Below, one piece after another: positions 33,807-43,256 of a stretch of DNA of 44,674 nucleotides (the stretch's first letter is position 1; each line of letters starts with the position of its first letter). Origin of the DNA: Pseudomonadota bacterium (lineage in GTDB: Bacteria > Pseudomonadota > Gammaproteobacteria > Burkholderiales > Ferrovaceae). The position numbers and the translations under genes are program-made. The notes beneath the pieces were generated by a model. It was not told the origin of the DNA and made no database searches. It saw nothing but the letters and a program-made list of their open reading frames with translations. Location: positions 1 to 44,674 of the forward strand of contig JAGWIJ010000012.1 in the NCBI GenBank assembly GCA_028873535.1, given 5' to 3'.

Positions 33807-35573
33807 ATGAACCGACCGCCGTATGGCGCGCCCGACAGCGTCAGCGCTGCCCCAGCGGCGCCCCTGCTGCCACTGGTGTTTGACGGCCGCCCCCATCCGC
33901 TCAAGACCGTGCTGTTCCTGCTGGTCTGTGCCGCCTGGCTGATTCCCGGCCTGTTCGGCCACGACCCCTGGAAGTACGAGGAGGCCGTGAGCCTGGGCGT
34001 GATCCAGGAGATCGTCTGGCACGGCCACTGGCTGTCGCCGCAACTGGCTGGCGAACCCTATATCGCGCGCCCGCCCTTCTACTACTGGCTGGCCGCGGCC
34101 TTCGTACGCGCTTCAGGCACCCGGCTGCCGCCGCACGAGGCCGCCAGGCTGGCGAGCGCGCTGTGCATGACCGTGGCCATGCTGTCGATCGCGCGCGCCG
34201 CCCACGCGCTCTATGGGCCGCGCCATGCGCGGCTGGCGGTGATGCTGCTGGTCGGCACCATCGGCTTGGTGATCCGCGCGCACGAGATCAATCCCGACCT
34301 GGGCTTCCTGGCGGGCTACGCGATCGCGCTGTGGGGCCTGGCGCAGGCGCGCGCCACCGAAACCAACCGTGAGCTCGCGCAGTTCGGCATCGCACCGGAC
34401 CTGCGTGGCGGCACGCTGCTGGCCGGTGCGCTGACCGGGACCGGCATCACGCTGGCCTACCTGTGCCGCGGCGGACTGGCACTCGGCATGACACTGCCGC
34501 TGCTGGGCTGGCTGGCCTGGCGTCGACGCGCCCAGGCCGCCACGCTGCTGCCGCTGCTCGGCCTGGGGCTGGGTCTGCCGATACTCGGAATCGGCCTGTG
34601 GATGTGGGCCGCCAGCGGTCTGCCGTATGGCGGAGGCAGTGCCGACCCGGCCTGGTTCAGCGCCTGGTGGGGTCAGCAGGGCAGCCGCACGCTGGTGCCC
34701 TGGCGTTGGATTGATGCCCAGGCCGACCTCGCTTTCTATCCCAGTCTGCTGTGCTGGTATGGCTGGCCTGTCGTGCCGCTGGCGCTGTCCGCCGGGTGGG
34801 ACGCCTGGCGCGGACGCCTTGGCGAAGCCGAGGTGCGTCTGCCGGCGCTGGCCGCCGGGGTCGGGCTGCTGGTGCTGGGTCTTGGTACCGTGCCACGCGA
34901 AGCCAGCGCCCTGCCGCTGCTGCTGCCGCTGGCGCTGATGGCCGTCGCCGGGGTCGACCGCCTGCGGCGCGGCGCGGCGAGCTTCCTGGACTGGTTCGGC
35001 AGCATGACTTTCGGCCTGTTCTGCGCCCTGCTGTGGCTGGGCTGGGCCGCCCAGTTGACCGGCCAGCCGGCGCGCATCGTGGAGTACCTGGATCGCCAGT
35101 TGCCCAACTACGATGCCCGCTTCCACTGGGGCCCCTTCCTGTTCTCGGCGGCCGTGACCACGCTGTGGCTGGCCGCGATCGCCAAGTCGCGCCAGAACGC
35201 GCGCCGCGCCGTGCTCAACTGGGCGGTCGGCATGACCACCTTCTGGCTGCTGCTGATGACGTTGTGGCTGCCCTACATCGATGCCAGCCGCAGCTATCGC
35301 GCGCCCTTCACGGCGCTTGCCGGCGCCATTCCGACCGACCACGGCTGCGTGGCCAGTCTGGGACTGGGCGAACCGCAACGCGCGCTGCTCGAGTACTACA
35401 CCGGGCTGCATACCGCACGTGTCGAGATCGGGCGCGGTCACGCGTGCCGCCTGTTGCTGGTGCAGACGCATGGCAAGGCTGCCGCCAGCGGGGCCGTCCA
35501 GGGTCGCATACTGTGGCAAGGCACGCGACCGGGCGATCGCGACGAATGGTTCCGGCTGATCGCCCTGCCCTGA
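33807..35573 (+). CDS. ArnT-like family 39 glycosyltransferase, polytopic membrane protein
   Basis: This protein of about 588 residues belongs to the dolichyl-phosphate-mannose/ArnT glycosyltransferase family, which moves a sugar from a lipid carrier onto lipid A or protein in the periplasm. The first periplasmic loop carries the conserved acidic pair (GHDPWKYEEAVSLGV), followed by PQLAGEPYIARPPFYYWLAA. About a dozen hydrophobic helices follow, then a soluble C-terminal domain. I used the ATG at 33807; a TTG at 33792 inside the terminator T-run would add five residues. No arn operon partners are nearby, so the donor sugar is unknown. Confidence 0.88.
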   Translation: MNRPPYGAPDSVSAAPAAPLLPLVFDGRPHPLKTVLFLLVCAAWLIPGLFGHDPWKYEEAVSLGVIQEIVWHGHWLSPQLAGEPYIARPPFYYWLAAAFVRASGTRLPPHEAARLASALCMTVAMLSIARAAHALYGPRHARLAVMLLVGTIGLVIRAHEINPDLGFLAGYAIALWGLAQARATETNRELAQFGIAPDLRGGTLLAGALTGTGITLAYLCRGGLALGMTLPLLGWLAWRRRAQAATLLPLLGLGLGLPILGIGLWMWAASGLPYGGGSADPAWFSAWWGQQGSRTLVPWRWIDAQADLAFYPSLLCWYGWPVVPLALSAGWDAWRGRLGEAEVRLPALAAGVGLLVLGLGTVPREASALPLLLPLALMAVAGVDRLRRGAASFLDWFGSMTFGLFCALLWLGWAAQLTGQPARIVEYLDRQLPNYDARFHWGPFLFSAAVTTLWLAAIAKSRQNARRAVLNWAVGMTTFWLLLMTLWLPYIDASRSYRAPFTALAGAIPTDHGCVASLGLGEPQRALLEYYTGLHTARVEIGRGHACRLLLVQTHGKAAASGAVQGRILWQGTRPGDRDEWFRLIALP

Positions 35574-35592
35574 GACCCAGCGGCCGCAGGCG

Positions 35593-36501
35593 CTAGCGGC
35601 GCATCAGCGTGGTCTTGCCGAACAGGCTTTCGAGCAGGTCGACCGCCAGCGCCGCCGTCTGGTTGCGCACGTCGTTGGCCGGATTGAGCTCCATCACGTC
35701 GATTGAACCCAGACGACCGGTGTCGGCGATCATTTCCATGCACAACTGGGCCTCGCGATAGCTGAGGCCGCCGCGGACCGGCGTGCTCACCCCGGGCGCG
35801 ATGCCCGGATCGATGCCATCCATGTCCAGACTGACGTGCACGTGCGTGTCGACATCGACCGCCGACAGCACGCGCAGCATGGTCTCGCGCACCCCGTACT
35901 CGTCGATGAAACGCATGTCGTAGACGGCAACACCCAGCTCATGGACGAAAGACTTTTCGGCCGGATCGACGCTGCGCACCCCCAGCAGGCTGAACTGCGC
36001 CGCCCCCAGGCCGGTGCCGTCGGCCAGCGCAGCGAGTGGCAAGGGTCCATGCCCCAGCAGGCAGGCGACCGGCATGCCATGCAGATTGCCGCTCGGCGAG
36101 GTGGCGCAGGTATTGGCATCGGCATGGGCATCGAACCACAACACCAGCAGGCGCTTGCCGTGCGCCTGGCAATGACTCGCCACCGCGCTGATCGAGCCGA
36201 TGGCGAGGCTGTGGTCCCCTCCCATCAGCAGCGGCAGCGCGCCCGTTTCGAGCGCGTGTCCGACGGCACCGAAGACGGCGCGGTTCCACGCCACCACCTC
36301 CGGCAGGTGACGGTAGCCGTCAACCACCGGACCCTGCGGATTCAGCGGGCCGGCCAGATTGCCGGCATCGCGCACGCGCAGTTCCCAGGCCCGCAGCGCG
36401 CGCGCGATCTCGGCCACGCGCAGGGCGTCGGGTCCCAGACTCGCGCCGAGCGCGCAGGCGCCAATATCGGTGGGCGCGCCGATCAGCACGACGTCTTGCA
36501 T
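35593..36501 (-). CDS. rocF: Arginase
   Basis: This 302-residue manganese enzyme hydrolyses arginine to ornithine and urea. The metal-binding motifs are intact: GGDHSLAIGS, WFDAHADANTCATSPSGN and HVSLDMDGIDPGIAPGVSTP. The product starts MQDVVLIGAPTDIGACALGA; the ATG at 36501 fits the family, whereas the open frame extends about 100 non-homologous residues upstream. It is convergent with the glycosyltransferase gene with a 19-bp gap. No other arginine genes are nearby. Confidence 0.95.
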   Translation of the reverse strand: MQDVVLIGAPTDIGACALGASLGPDALRVAEIARALRAWELRVRDAGNLAGPLNPQGPVVDGYRHLPEVVAWNRAVFGAVGHALETGALPLLMGGDHSLAIGSISAVASHCQAHGKRLLVLWFDAHADANTCATSPSGNLHGMPVACLLGHGPLPLAALADGTGLGAAQFSLLGVRSVDPAEKSFVHELGVAVYDMRFIDEYGVRETMLRVLSAVDVDTHVHVSLDMDGIDPGIAPGVSTPVRGGLSYREAQLCMEMIADTGRLGSIDVMELNPANDVRNQTAALAVDLLESLFGKTTLMRR

Positions 36502-36610
36502 CTGGCAGGATCTCCGCTGCGGTGGAACGACACGCCGGCGGCAGGTCTGCGCCGGCCGCCACGCTGCCCGGAGTATAGCGGCTGGCGCCGCGCAACTGCG
36601 ACAGCGCCGC

Positions 36611-37798
36611 TCAGGCGCCCATTTCGAGCACCACGCGCAATCCGCCGTGGGCGCGATTCTCGGCAAAGGCCCAGCCACCGTGCGCAACCATGGCCTCGCG
36701 CGTGATCGCAAGCCCCAGTCCATGGCCGTCGCCATCGGCGCCGGCGTGCAGGCGCTTGAACGGCTGGAACATGCGCTCCAGATCATCGGACGCGACCCCG
36801 GCGCCTTCATCCTCGATCACCACGCGCGCCGGCCCCTCCGGCCCTGCCGGCGTGGCCTGGATGCGCACCGTGGCGCCATCCGGGCTATGGCCCAGGGCAT
36901 TGCGCACCACGTTCTCGATCGCGCGATGCAGCAGTTCGGCCAGCCCGCGCACCGGGATGTGCTGCGGGCTTTCGAGCTGCACCTTGATGGCGCGCGCCTC
37001 GCCCTCGAAACCGGCATCCTCGGCGATGGCATGGATCAGCTCCGCAAGGTCCACCGGCTGGTCCAGCGCCCCGTAGGCGCGCGCTTCCAGGCGCGACAAG
37101 GTGAGCAGTTCCTCGACCAGGTGATCGATGCGGCTCACCTCGCGTTCCATGCGTCCCAGCAGTTCCTCGGCGCGTTGCGGCTGCTGGCGCATCAGGTCGA
37201 GCGCCAGCTGCAGGCGCGCCACCGGCGAGCGCACCTCGTGCGAGACGTCGTGCAGCAGGCGGCGCTGCCCCTCCATCAATGCCTCGAGGCGCGTTGCACT
37301 GGCGTCGAAGTCGCCGCGCAGCGACTCGAGCTCGTCAGGATGGCGCGAAGCCCCCTGGCCGAGGCGCAACTTGAGGTTGCCGCGGCCGAGCTCGGCAAAG
37401 GCATTGCGCAACAGCAGGATCGGCCCGGCGAAATGACGCGCCAGCAGGAAGGCGAACAAGGCGCTGGCGAGCAGTCCGATGCCGACCGGCAGGAAGGGAT
37501 AGCCGTGCCGCCGGCTTTCCAGCCAGTGACCGGGCGAGCGCTGGCGATGGCGATGGAGACCTGGTGCTGCGGCTGGCGGCCCGGCCGGCGCCGCAGCGCC
37601 AATACCCGGCGTTGCAGTCTCCGGTGCGCGCGGCAGCGGCGGAAACTCGTCGTCGTGCCACTCGAGATCGGGCTCGGGCAGGTGCGGTTCCGGCCCGACG
37701 ATCCAGATCATGAAGCCGACGCCGAGCACGGTCATCACCTGCGCCAGGAAGAACGCCAGGAAGAACTTGCGGAACATCCGCCCCATGGGCTGGCCCAT
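36611..37798 (-). CDS. Two-component sensor histidine kinase
   Basis: This 395-residue inner-membrane kinase has a first helix at about 10-33 (FFLAFFLAQVMTVLGVGF) and a short periplasmic loop of about 80 residues rich in Pro, His and Asp/Glu. A second helix (GIGLLASALFAFLLARHF) is followed by a HAMP region. The phospho-acceptor box is LLHDVSHEVRSPVARLQLAL. ATP-binding N, G1 and G2 boxes follow (NVVRNALGHS, VIEDEGAGV, GHGLGLAI). It matches the CpxA/RstB group. It lies 2 bp after the response regulator gene in the same operon. Confidence 0.95.
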   Translation of the reverse strand: MGQPMGRMFRKFFLAFFLAQVMTVLGVGFMIWIVGPEPHLPEPDLEWHDDEFPPLPRAPETATPGIGAAAPAGPPAAAPGLHRHRQRSPGHWLESRRHGYPFLPVGIGLLASALFAFLLARHFAGPILLLRNAFAELGRGNLKLRLGQGASRHPDELESLRGDFDASATRLEALMEGQRRLLHDVSHEVRSPVARLQLALDLMRQQPQRAEELLGRMEREVSRIDHLVEELLTLSRLEARAYGALDQPVDLAELIHAIAEDAGFEGEARAIKVQLESPQHIPVRGLAELLHRAIENVVRNALGHSPDGATVRIQATPAGPEGPARVVIEDEGAGVASDDLERMFQPFKRLHAGADGDGHGLGLAITREAMVAHGGWAFAENRAHGGLRVVLEMGA

Positions 37799-37800
37799 CG

Positions 37801-38496
37801 CTATTCGCGGACCAGCTGATAGCCCTGGCGGAACACCGTCTGGATGCAGGAACGTCCGTCCGCCATCATGCCGATCTTCTCGCGGATGCGCCCCATGTGG
37901 ACATCGATGCTGCGATCGAAGCGCGCCAACGGGCGCCCCAGGCCGTCCTCGGAGAGGACCTTCTTGCTGACGGTCTGGCCGGCATTGCGCGCCAGCACTT
38001 CAAGCAGGTTGTACTCGGTGCTGGTCAGCGCCAGCGCATTGTTCTTCCAACGCGCAGTGCGCGATTCCGGCTGGATGGTGAGGTCGCCGAACTGGATCAC
38101 TGCCGGATCGCGCGCCCCACCCTCCGGACTGGCGGTGCGGCGCAGGATGGCCCGGATGCGCGCCGCCAGCTCGCGCGCCGTGCAGGGCTTGGGCACATAG
38201 TCGTCGGCCCCGAGCTCGAGCCCGATCACGCGGTCCATGTCGTCGCCGCGCGCCGTCAGCATCAGCACCGGCATGCGGCTGCGCGCACGGATGCGGTTCA
38301 GCACTTCGACGCCGGACATGCCCGGCATCATCACGTCCAGCACGGTCAGCGCGAAATCGCCGCTCAGCGCGCGTTGCAGACCGCTCTCGCCGTCATGGCA
38401 CACCTCGACATCGAAGCCTTCCTGACCCAGGTATTCGGCCAGCATTCCCGACAATTCGGCATCGTCATCAACCAACAGGATCCGACTCAAACTCAC
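37801..38496 (-). CDS. OmpR-family response regulator
   Basis: This 231-residue regulator has a receiver domain (ILLVDDDAELSGMLAEYLGQ, phospho-Asp in LTVLDVMMPGMSG, Lys in DDYVPKP). A winged-helix DNA-binding domain follows (ALTSTEYNLLEVLARNAGQT and SIDVHMGRIREKI). It is CpxR/RstA-like. The start is taken as GTG 38496; the adjacent TTG six bases downstream, with GGGGGTGAG before it, is an alternative. It is divergent from the Spy-like gene across 237 bp, making that gene a likely target. Confidence 0.94.
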   Translation of the reverse strand: MSLSRILLVDDDAELSGMLAEYLGQEGFDVEVCHDGESGLQRALSGDFALTVLDVMMPGMSGVEVLNRIRARSRMPVLMLTARGDDMDRVIGLELGADDYVPKPCTARELAARIRAILRRTASPEGGARDPAVIQFGDLTIQPESRTARWKNNALALTSTEYNLLEVLARNAGQTVSKKVLSEDGLGRPLARFDRSIDVHMGRIREKIGMMADGRSCIQTVFRQGYQLVRE

Positions 38497-38733
38497 CCCC
38501 AGAATGCATGCTGCCGCTGACCGCCCGTGGGACCTGCAAGGTCTTTCCCGAGCGGACTTCGCGGCTGGAAACGGCCCCTAGAACACCACTTCCGTCCCGG
38601 GTCCACAAGGCGTCGCACGGTCAATTTACAAGTTTTTGCGGCACCTTGGCGGCGCTTGACCGATGCGGGTCGCACCATGGATCCATGCCTGCCCGCCGAC
38701 GTGGCGGGACAACGTCCACCGGAGATCACGTCC

Positions 38734-39267
38734 ATGCGCATCACCTTGCGTTCCGCCGCGGCAGCCGCCGTGCTGGCCGCTGCCGCGATCAACCTGAGCA
38801 GCACGGCTGCGGCGCACGACGGCCCGCCCACCGGCGAATGCCATTTCCGCGGCGCTGGCGGATACGGCGGCTTGCCGGGGCCGGAGGGCATGCCGGAACA
38901 CGACGGCCACGGCATGGGCTGGGGGCACCACATGGCCATGCTGGGTGGCGCGCCGCTGCCGCCCTGGCTGCATCCTCTGCACCTCAGCGAAGCACAGCAG
39001 GATTCGGTGTTCAAGCTCATGCACGAGCAGGAACCCGGCCTGCGCGAGCACTTCAAGGCGGTGCACGCCAGCCGTGAAGCCCTGCACAGGAGCGCACTGA
39101 CGGCCGGCACCGATCCGGCACAGTTGCGCACACTGGCGGACGCCTCCGGCAAGGCCGATGCCGAACTCGCCATGCTGATGGCGCAGACCGATCAGCAACT
39201 GCTGCAGATCCTCACACCCGAGCAGAAGAAATCCCTGCAGGACTGCCTGCCCAAGGCCGGCAGCTGA
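38734..39267 (+). CDS. Spy/CpxP-like periplasmic protein, His/Met-rich
   Basis: This 177-residue exported protein uses ATG 38734 with a GGAG site upstream, giving a signal peptide (LRSAAAAAVLAAAAINLSST, ending before AAAHDG). The mature N-terminus is rich in His, Gly and Met (HDGHGMGWGHHMAML). The helical body matches Spy/CpxP/LTXXQ proteins (LHLSEAQQDSVFKLMHEQEP, LTPEQKKSL). Such proteins are periplasmic chaperones or stress sensors that tune Cpx-type kinases. The divergent two-component system supports this. The His/Met segment may bind copper, zinc or nickel. Confidence 0.85.
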   Translation: MRITLRSAAAAAVLAAAAINLSSTAAAHDGPPTGECHFRGAGGYGGLPGPEGMPEHDGHGMGWGHHMAMLGGAPLPPWLHPLHLSEAQQDSVFKLMHEQEPGLREHFKAVHASREALHRSALTAGTDPAQLRTLADASGKADAELAMLMAQTDQQLLQILTPEQKKSLQDCLPKAGS

Positions 39268-39306
39268 GGCCCCCGGCCGACCGGGCCGGGGGGCTTCGGT
39301 CGGCCA

Positions 39307-39336
39307 ACGGGACGGCGGCTTCGGCTGCCGTCCCGT
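39307..39336. terminator. Bidirectional hairpin between convergent genes
   Basis: A perfect 10-bp inverted repeat (ACGGGACGGC with GCCGTCCCGT, 10-nt loop) sits between the ends of the Spy-like gene (39267) and glcF (39343). There is no T-run on either side. It is likely a shared 3'-end structure. Confidence 0.5.
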
Positions 39337-39342
39337 CCTGAT

Positions 39343-40590
39343 TCAGTCCTTGCCGTTGAGCAAGGCGTCGACCAGCACGATCCAATGCCGCACCGGCACT
39401 GCCGTGCCGGACTGCAGGTGCACCTGGCAACCGACGTTGGCCGAGGCGATCACCGCGGGCTGGGTCCCCAGCAGATGGCCGAGCTTGCGGACCTTCAGTG
39501 CGGTCGACATTTCCTTCTGCAGGATCGAGTAGCTGCCGGCACTGCCGCAGCACAGATGGCCTTCGGCAAAGGGCTGCAATTCGTAGCCGCAGGCGGTCAG
39601 CACCGCTTCGGCCTTGCCGCGTACCTGCTGCCCGTGCTGCAGCGAGCACGGTGGATGGTAGGCGATGCGCGCCGCCGCGCCCTGCGGCCGGCGCGCCGGC
39701 GGAATCAGCGCGGCGATCGTGTCGGCGTGCTCGGCAAGCACCTCCGACAGATCGCGCGTGCGCTCCGACACGCCAGCAGCGCGCTCCGCATAAGCGGCAT
39801 CATCGCGCAGGTGATAGGCGTACTCGCGCACTTCGGCGCCGCAGCCGCTGGCGGTCATCACCACCGCCTCGGCGCCCTGCCTCAGTGCCGGCGACCATGC
39901 CGCGATGTTGGCGCGCATGGCTGCCAGCGCGCCGTCGTGATCGCCGGTGTGGTGCGGCAGCGCGCCGCAGCAGCCGCCACCCGGCACGCGCACCAGGCTG
40001 ATGCCGATGCGATCGAGCACCCTGGCAGCCGCGGCATTGATACCCGGATCGAGCGCCGGCTGCACGCAGCCCTCGAGCACCAGCATGCGACGCGCGTGAC
40101 GCACCGGCGGCCAGCCGCCCGCCGGCCGCGCCTCGGGAACGCCGGCGGCGAGCGCCGATGGCAGCAGGGGCTTGAGCGCGCGGCCGGCGGCCAGAGCGGC
40201 CGCGAACAGCGAGCGGTGCGCCAGCGAGTTGCGCACCAGGCCAAGGCGCAGGCGCTCGCCCGGGGAACGCGGAAAGCGGCGCTCGAGCAAGGAACGGCCA
40301 GCGTCGACCAGACGGCCATAGCGCACGCCCGAAGGGCAGGTCGATTCGCACGATCGACAGGTCAGGCAGCGATCCAGATGGTAGCGGGTGCGCTCGCCGG
40401 GATCCTCGCCTTCGAACATCGCCTTCATGAGGTAGATGCGGCCGCGCGGGCTGTCGAGCTCGTTGCCCGTCAGCTGGTAGGTCGGGCAGGTGGCCAGGCA
40501 GAAGCCGCAGTGCACGCAGGCACGCAGGATGTCCTCTGCCGCGCGCGCTTCGGGGGTGGCGGCGAGTGCCGCAGCGATGGGCGTATGCAT
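39343..40590 (-). CDS. glcF: Glycolate oxidase iron-sulfur subunit
   Basis: This 415-residue electron-transfer subunit of glycolate dehydrogenase has two 4Fe-4S motifs near the N-terminus (CVHCGFCLATCPTY and CLTCRSCESTCPSG). Two CCG domains follow (LVLEGCVQPALDPGINAAAA, GGGCCGALPHHTG, AYHPPCSLQHGQQVRGKAE and CCGSAGSYSI). The ATG at 40590 gives the family length. It is the third gene of glcDEF, 7 bp after glcE. Confidence 0.96.
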   Translation of the reverse strand: MHTPIAAALAATPEARAAEDILRACVHCGFCLATCPTYQLTGNELDSPRGRIYLMKAMFEGEDPGERTRYHLDRCLTCRSCESTCPSGVRYGRLVDAGRSLLERRFPRSPGERLRLGLVRNSLAHRSLFAAALAAGRALKPLLPSALAAGVPEARPAGGWPPVRHARRMLVLEGCVQPALDPGINAAAARVLDRIGISLVRVPGGGCCGALPHHTGDHDGALAAMRANIAAWSPALRQGAEAVVMTASGCGAEVREYAYHLRDDAAYAERAAGVSERTRDLSEVLAEHADTIAALIPPARRPQGAAARIAYHPPCSLQHGQQVRGKAEAVLTACGYELQPFAEGHLCCGSAGSYSILQKEMSTALKVRKLGHLLGTQPAVIASANVGCQVHLQSGTAVPVRHWIVLVDALLNGKD

Positions 40591-40597
40591 GGCCTTG

Positions 40598-41683
40598 CTA
40601 CAGGTAGTCCGGCGTGCCGGGATTGAGGATACCGGCCGGATCGAAGACCGCCTTGATGCGCCGGTGCAGGCCGTCGAGCGGCGCGGCCAGGGGATGGAAG
40701 ACCGGCGTGCCGGCGGGACCGCCGGCGTGCAGCTCGGCGTGTCCGCCAGCGGCCGCGGCCGCCCGGCGCACCTGCTCCACCGGCGCGTCGCTGCGCAGCC
40801 AGCGCTGGCCACCACCCCACTCCCACAGCACGCTGCCCGGCAGTTCGAGCACCGCTGCGGTCGGACGCAGCGCCAGGCGCCACAGCGTCCCGCCGGCGCT
40901 GAAAAAGGGATGGCAGCGCTCGCGCAGGCCGGCCCAGTGCGCAGCCGCAGTCCTGTCGTCGAGGGCTTCGCCACCCATCACGCGGCTCGCCAGATCGACT
41001 GCTGCGGCAACGCCCGACAGGCGCACGCGCAGGCAGCCGTGTTCCCAGCTGGAGGCCGACAGTGGCAGCGGCTGGCCAGCCCAGGCATTGATCTGGTGCA
41101 GCGCCTGTGCCTGGTCCAGCTCGAACTGCAGGGTACGCTCCAGCAGCGGCAGCGGCAGCACCTTGATGCTCACCTCGGTGATGATGCCAAGCGAACCCCA
41201 GGCGCCCGCCTGCAGGCGCGTGACGTCAAAGCCGGCCACGTTCTTGATGACCTGGCCGCCGAAGCGCAGGCGCTGACCGCGACCGTCGATCAGCACCAGG
41301 CCGAGCAGGAAATCGCGCACCGCGCCGGCAGTCCAGCGCCGCGGACCGCCGCGCTGGGCTGCGACGGCGCCGCCGACCGTGGCACGGCCTTCGGCCAGAC
41401 GCGGCTCGAAGGGCAGCATCTGGCCGCGCGCGGCCAGCGCGTCGGCGACCACCGTCAACGGCGTTCCGGCACCGACGGTGATCACCAGCTCGCTCGGCTC
41501 GTAGGCGATGATGCCCTGCAGGACCGTCAGATCGAGCGGGGCGCCGGAATCGCTGCGGCACAGCGCTGCCTGGCTGCCACCGCCACACAGGCGCAAGGGC
41601 GTGCGGTCACGTGCGGCCGCGGCAACGCGCCCGGCCAGGTCGGCCTCGATCTCGGCCAGGGGAGAAGGGGTGCTGGGAGTCAT
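40598..41683 (-). CDS. glcE: Glycolate oxidase FAD-binding subunit
   Basis: This 361-residue FAD-binding subunit shows LRLCGGGSQAALCRSDSGAP, ITVGAGTPLTVVADALAARG and ATVGGAVAAQRGGPRRWTAG, the FAD PP-loop pattern. VIKNVAGFDVTRLQAGAWGS and LGIITEVSIKVLP follow. It ends FDPAGILNPGTPDYL. The ATG at 41683 overlaps the glcD stop by one base (TGATG), so the genes are translationally coupled. Confidence 0.96.
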   Translation of the reverse strand: MTPSTPSPLAEIEADLAGRVAAAARDRTPLRLCGGGSQAALCRSDSGAPLDLTVLQGIIAYEPSELVITVGAGTPLTVVADALAARGQMLPFEPRLAEGRATVGGAVAAQRGGPRRWTAGAVRDFLLGLVLIDGRGQRLRFGGQVIKNVAGFDVTRLQAGAWGSLGIITEVSIKVLPLPLLERTLQFELDQAQALHQINAWAGQPLPLSASSWEHGCLRVRLSGVAAAVDLASRVMGGEALDDRTAAAHWAGLRERCHPFFSAGGTLWRLALRPTAAVLELPGSVLWEWGGGQRWLRSDAPVEQVRRAAAAAGGHAELHAGGPAGTPVFHPLAAPLDGLHRRIKAVFDPAGILNPGTPDYL

Positions 41684-43164
41684 CAGAATCGCGGCAGATC
41701 GGGATGGGGCAGTTCGCCGTGGTGCACGTGCATGCGGCCGAGTTCGGCACAGCGGTGCAGCGTCGGCACGGCTTTGCCGGGATTGAGCAGACCGGCGGCA
41801 TCGAAGGCATGCTTGAGGCCGTGGAAGGTCTCGAGTTCCGGTGCGGCAAACTGTCCGCACATGGCATCGATCTTCTCGACGCCCACGCCGTGCTCGCCGG
41901 TGATGGTGCCGCCGACCTCCACGCACTTGCGCAGGATGTCGTTGGCGAAGAGCTCGGTGCGTTCGAACTCACCCGGCTTGGAGGCATCGAACAGCAGCAG
42001 CGGATGGAGATTGCCGTCACCGGCATGGAACACGTTGACCACGTCCACGCCGACCTCGCGCGAGCGCGCGTACATCCAGCGCAACACCTCGCCCAGGGTA
42101 CGCCGCGGTATCGTGCCGTCGATGCAGTAGTAGTCGGGCGACAGCCGGCCCACGGCGGGAAAGGCGGACTTGCGTCCGGCCCAGAACTTGAGCCGCTCGG
42201 CCTCGTCGCGCGAGTAGCGGATCTCGGTGGCTCCGGCCGCCTCGAGCAGCGCGCGCATGCGCGCCACCTCGTCGGCAACTTCCTCGGCCGTGCCGTCGGA
42301 TTCGCAGATCAGCAGCGCTTCGGCGTCGACCGGATAGTTGGCATGCACATAGGCTTCGGCCGCGCGCGTCGCAGGCCCGTCCATCATCTCGAGCCCGGCG
42401 GGAATGATCCCGGCGGCGATGATGGCGGCCACCGCCTGACCGGCGCGCTCGACGTCGTCGAAGGCCGCCAGCAGGGCCTGCACGGTGCGCGGCTTGGGCA
42501 GCAGGCGCACCGTGATCTCGGTGATCACGGCGAGCAGGCCTTCGCTGCCGGTGAGCAGCGCCAGCAGGTCGAAACCGGGACCATCGGGCCCCTCGCCGCC
42601 GGCCTCGAACGGTGAACCGTCGGCGAGCAGGCCACGTACGCGCAGCAGGTTGTGCACCGTCAGGCCGTACTTGAGGCAGTGCACGCCGCCCGAGTTCTCG
42701 GCAACATTGCCACCGATGCTGCAGGCGATCTGGCTCGACGGGTCAGGCGCGTAATAGAGACTGTGCGGCGCAGCGGCCTCGGAAATGGCCAGATTGCGCA
42801 CGCCGGGCTGCACCCTGGCGGTGCGCGCATGGGCGTCGATGGCGACGATGCGGTTGAGCCGGGCCATCGACATCAGCACGCCGTCAGCCAGCGGCAGTGC
42901 GCCACCGGACAGACCGGTGCCGTGGCCGCGCGCCACCACCGGAACGCCCAGGCGGTGACAGGCTGCGAGCACCGCCTGCACCTGCTGCTCGTCCGCCGGC
43001 AGCACCACCACACGCGGCGATTGCCGGTAGGCGCTGAGGCCATCGCTTTCATAGGTGCGGCGGGCCTGGGCCTCGGTCAGCACCGCCTCTTCCGGCAGCA
43101 CGGACCGCAGTGCGGCAAACAGGTCTGCGTCGGATACTCTGGGGAAGGTGTCGGATTCGCGCAT
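41683..43164 (-). CDS. glcD: Glycolate oxidase catalytic subunit
   Basis: This 493-residue FAD-dependent subunit oxidises glycolate to glyoxylate. FAD-binding segments are VPVVARGHGTGLSGGALPLA and CSIGGNVAENSGGVHCLKYG. The substrate/metal region shows NVFHAGDGNLHPLLLFDAS and GTITGEHGVGVEKIDAMCGQ. The end HHGELPHPDLPRF is typical of this group. It is the first gene of glcDEF and is divergent from hyi across 92 bp. Confidence 0.97.
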   Translation of the reverse strand: MRESDTFPRVSDADLFAALRSVLPEEAVLTEAQARRTYESDGLSAYRQSPRVVVLPADEQQVQAVLAACHRLGVPVVARGHGTGLSGGALPLADGVLMSMARLNRIVAIDAHARTARVQPGVRNLAISEAAAPHSLYYAPDPSSQIACSIGGNVAENSGGVHCLKYGLTVHNLLRVRGLLADGSPFEAGGEGPDGPGFDLLALLTGSEGLLAVITEITVRLLPKPRTVQALLAAFDDVERAGQAVAAIIAAGIIPAGLEMMDGPATRAAEAYVHANYPVDAEALLICESDGTAEEVADEVARMRALLEAAGATEIRYSRDEAERLKFWAGRKSAFPAVGRLSPDYYCIDGTIPRRTLGEVLRWMYARSREVGVDVVNVFHAGDGNLHPLLLFDASKPGEFERTELFANDILRKCVEVGGTITGEHGVGVEKIDAMCGQFAAPELETFHGLKHAFDAAGLLNPGKAVPTLHRCAELGRMHVHHGELPHPDLPRF

Positions 43165-43256
43165 GCTCCAATGTTAGCATGCGCGCAGGCGCTTTCCGGC
43201 AGCCGGCCGGTGCTGCCGAGTGACCTGCCTGCCTGCAGGCCGACCCGAGATCGACC

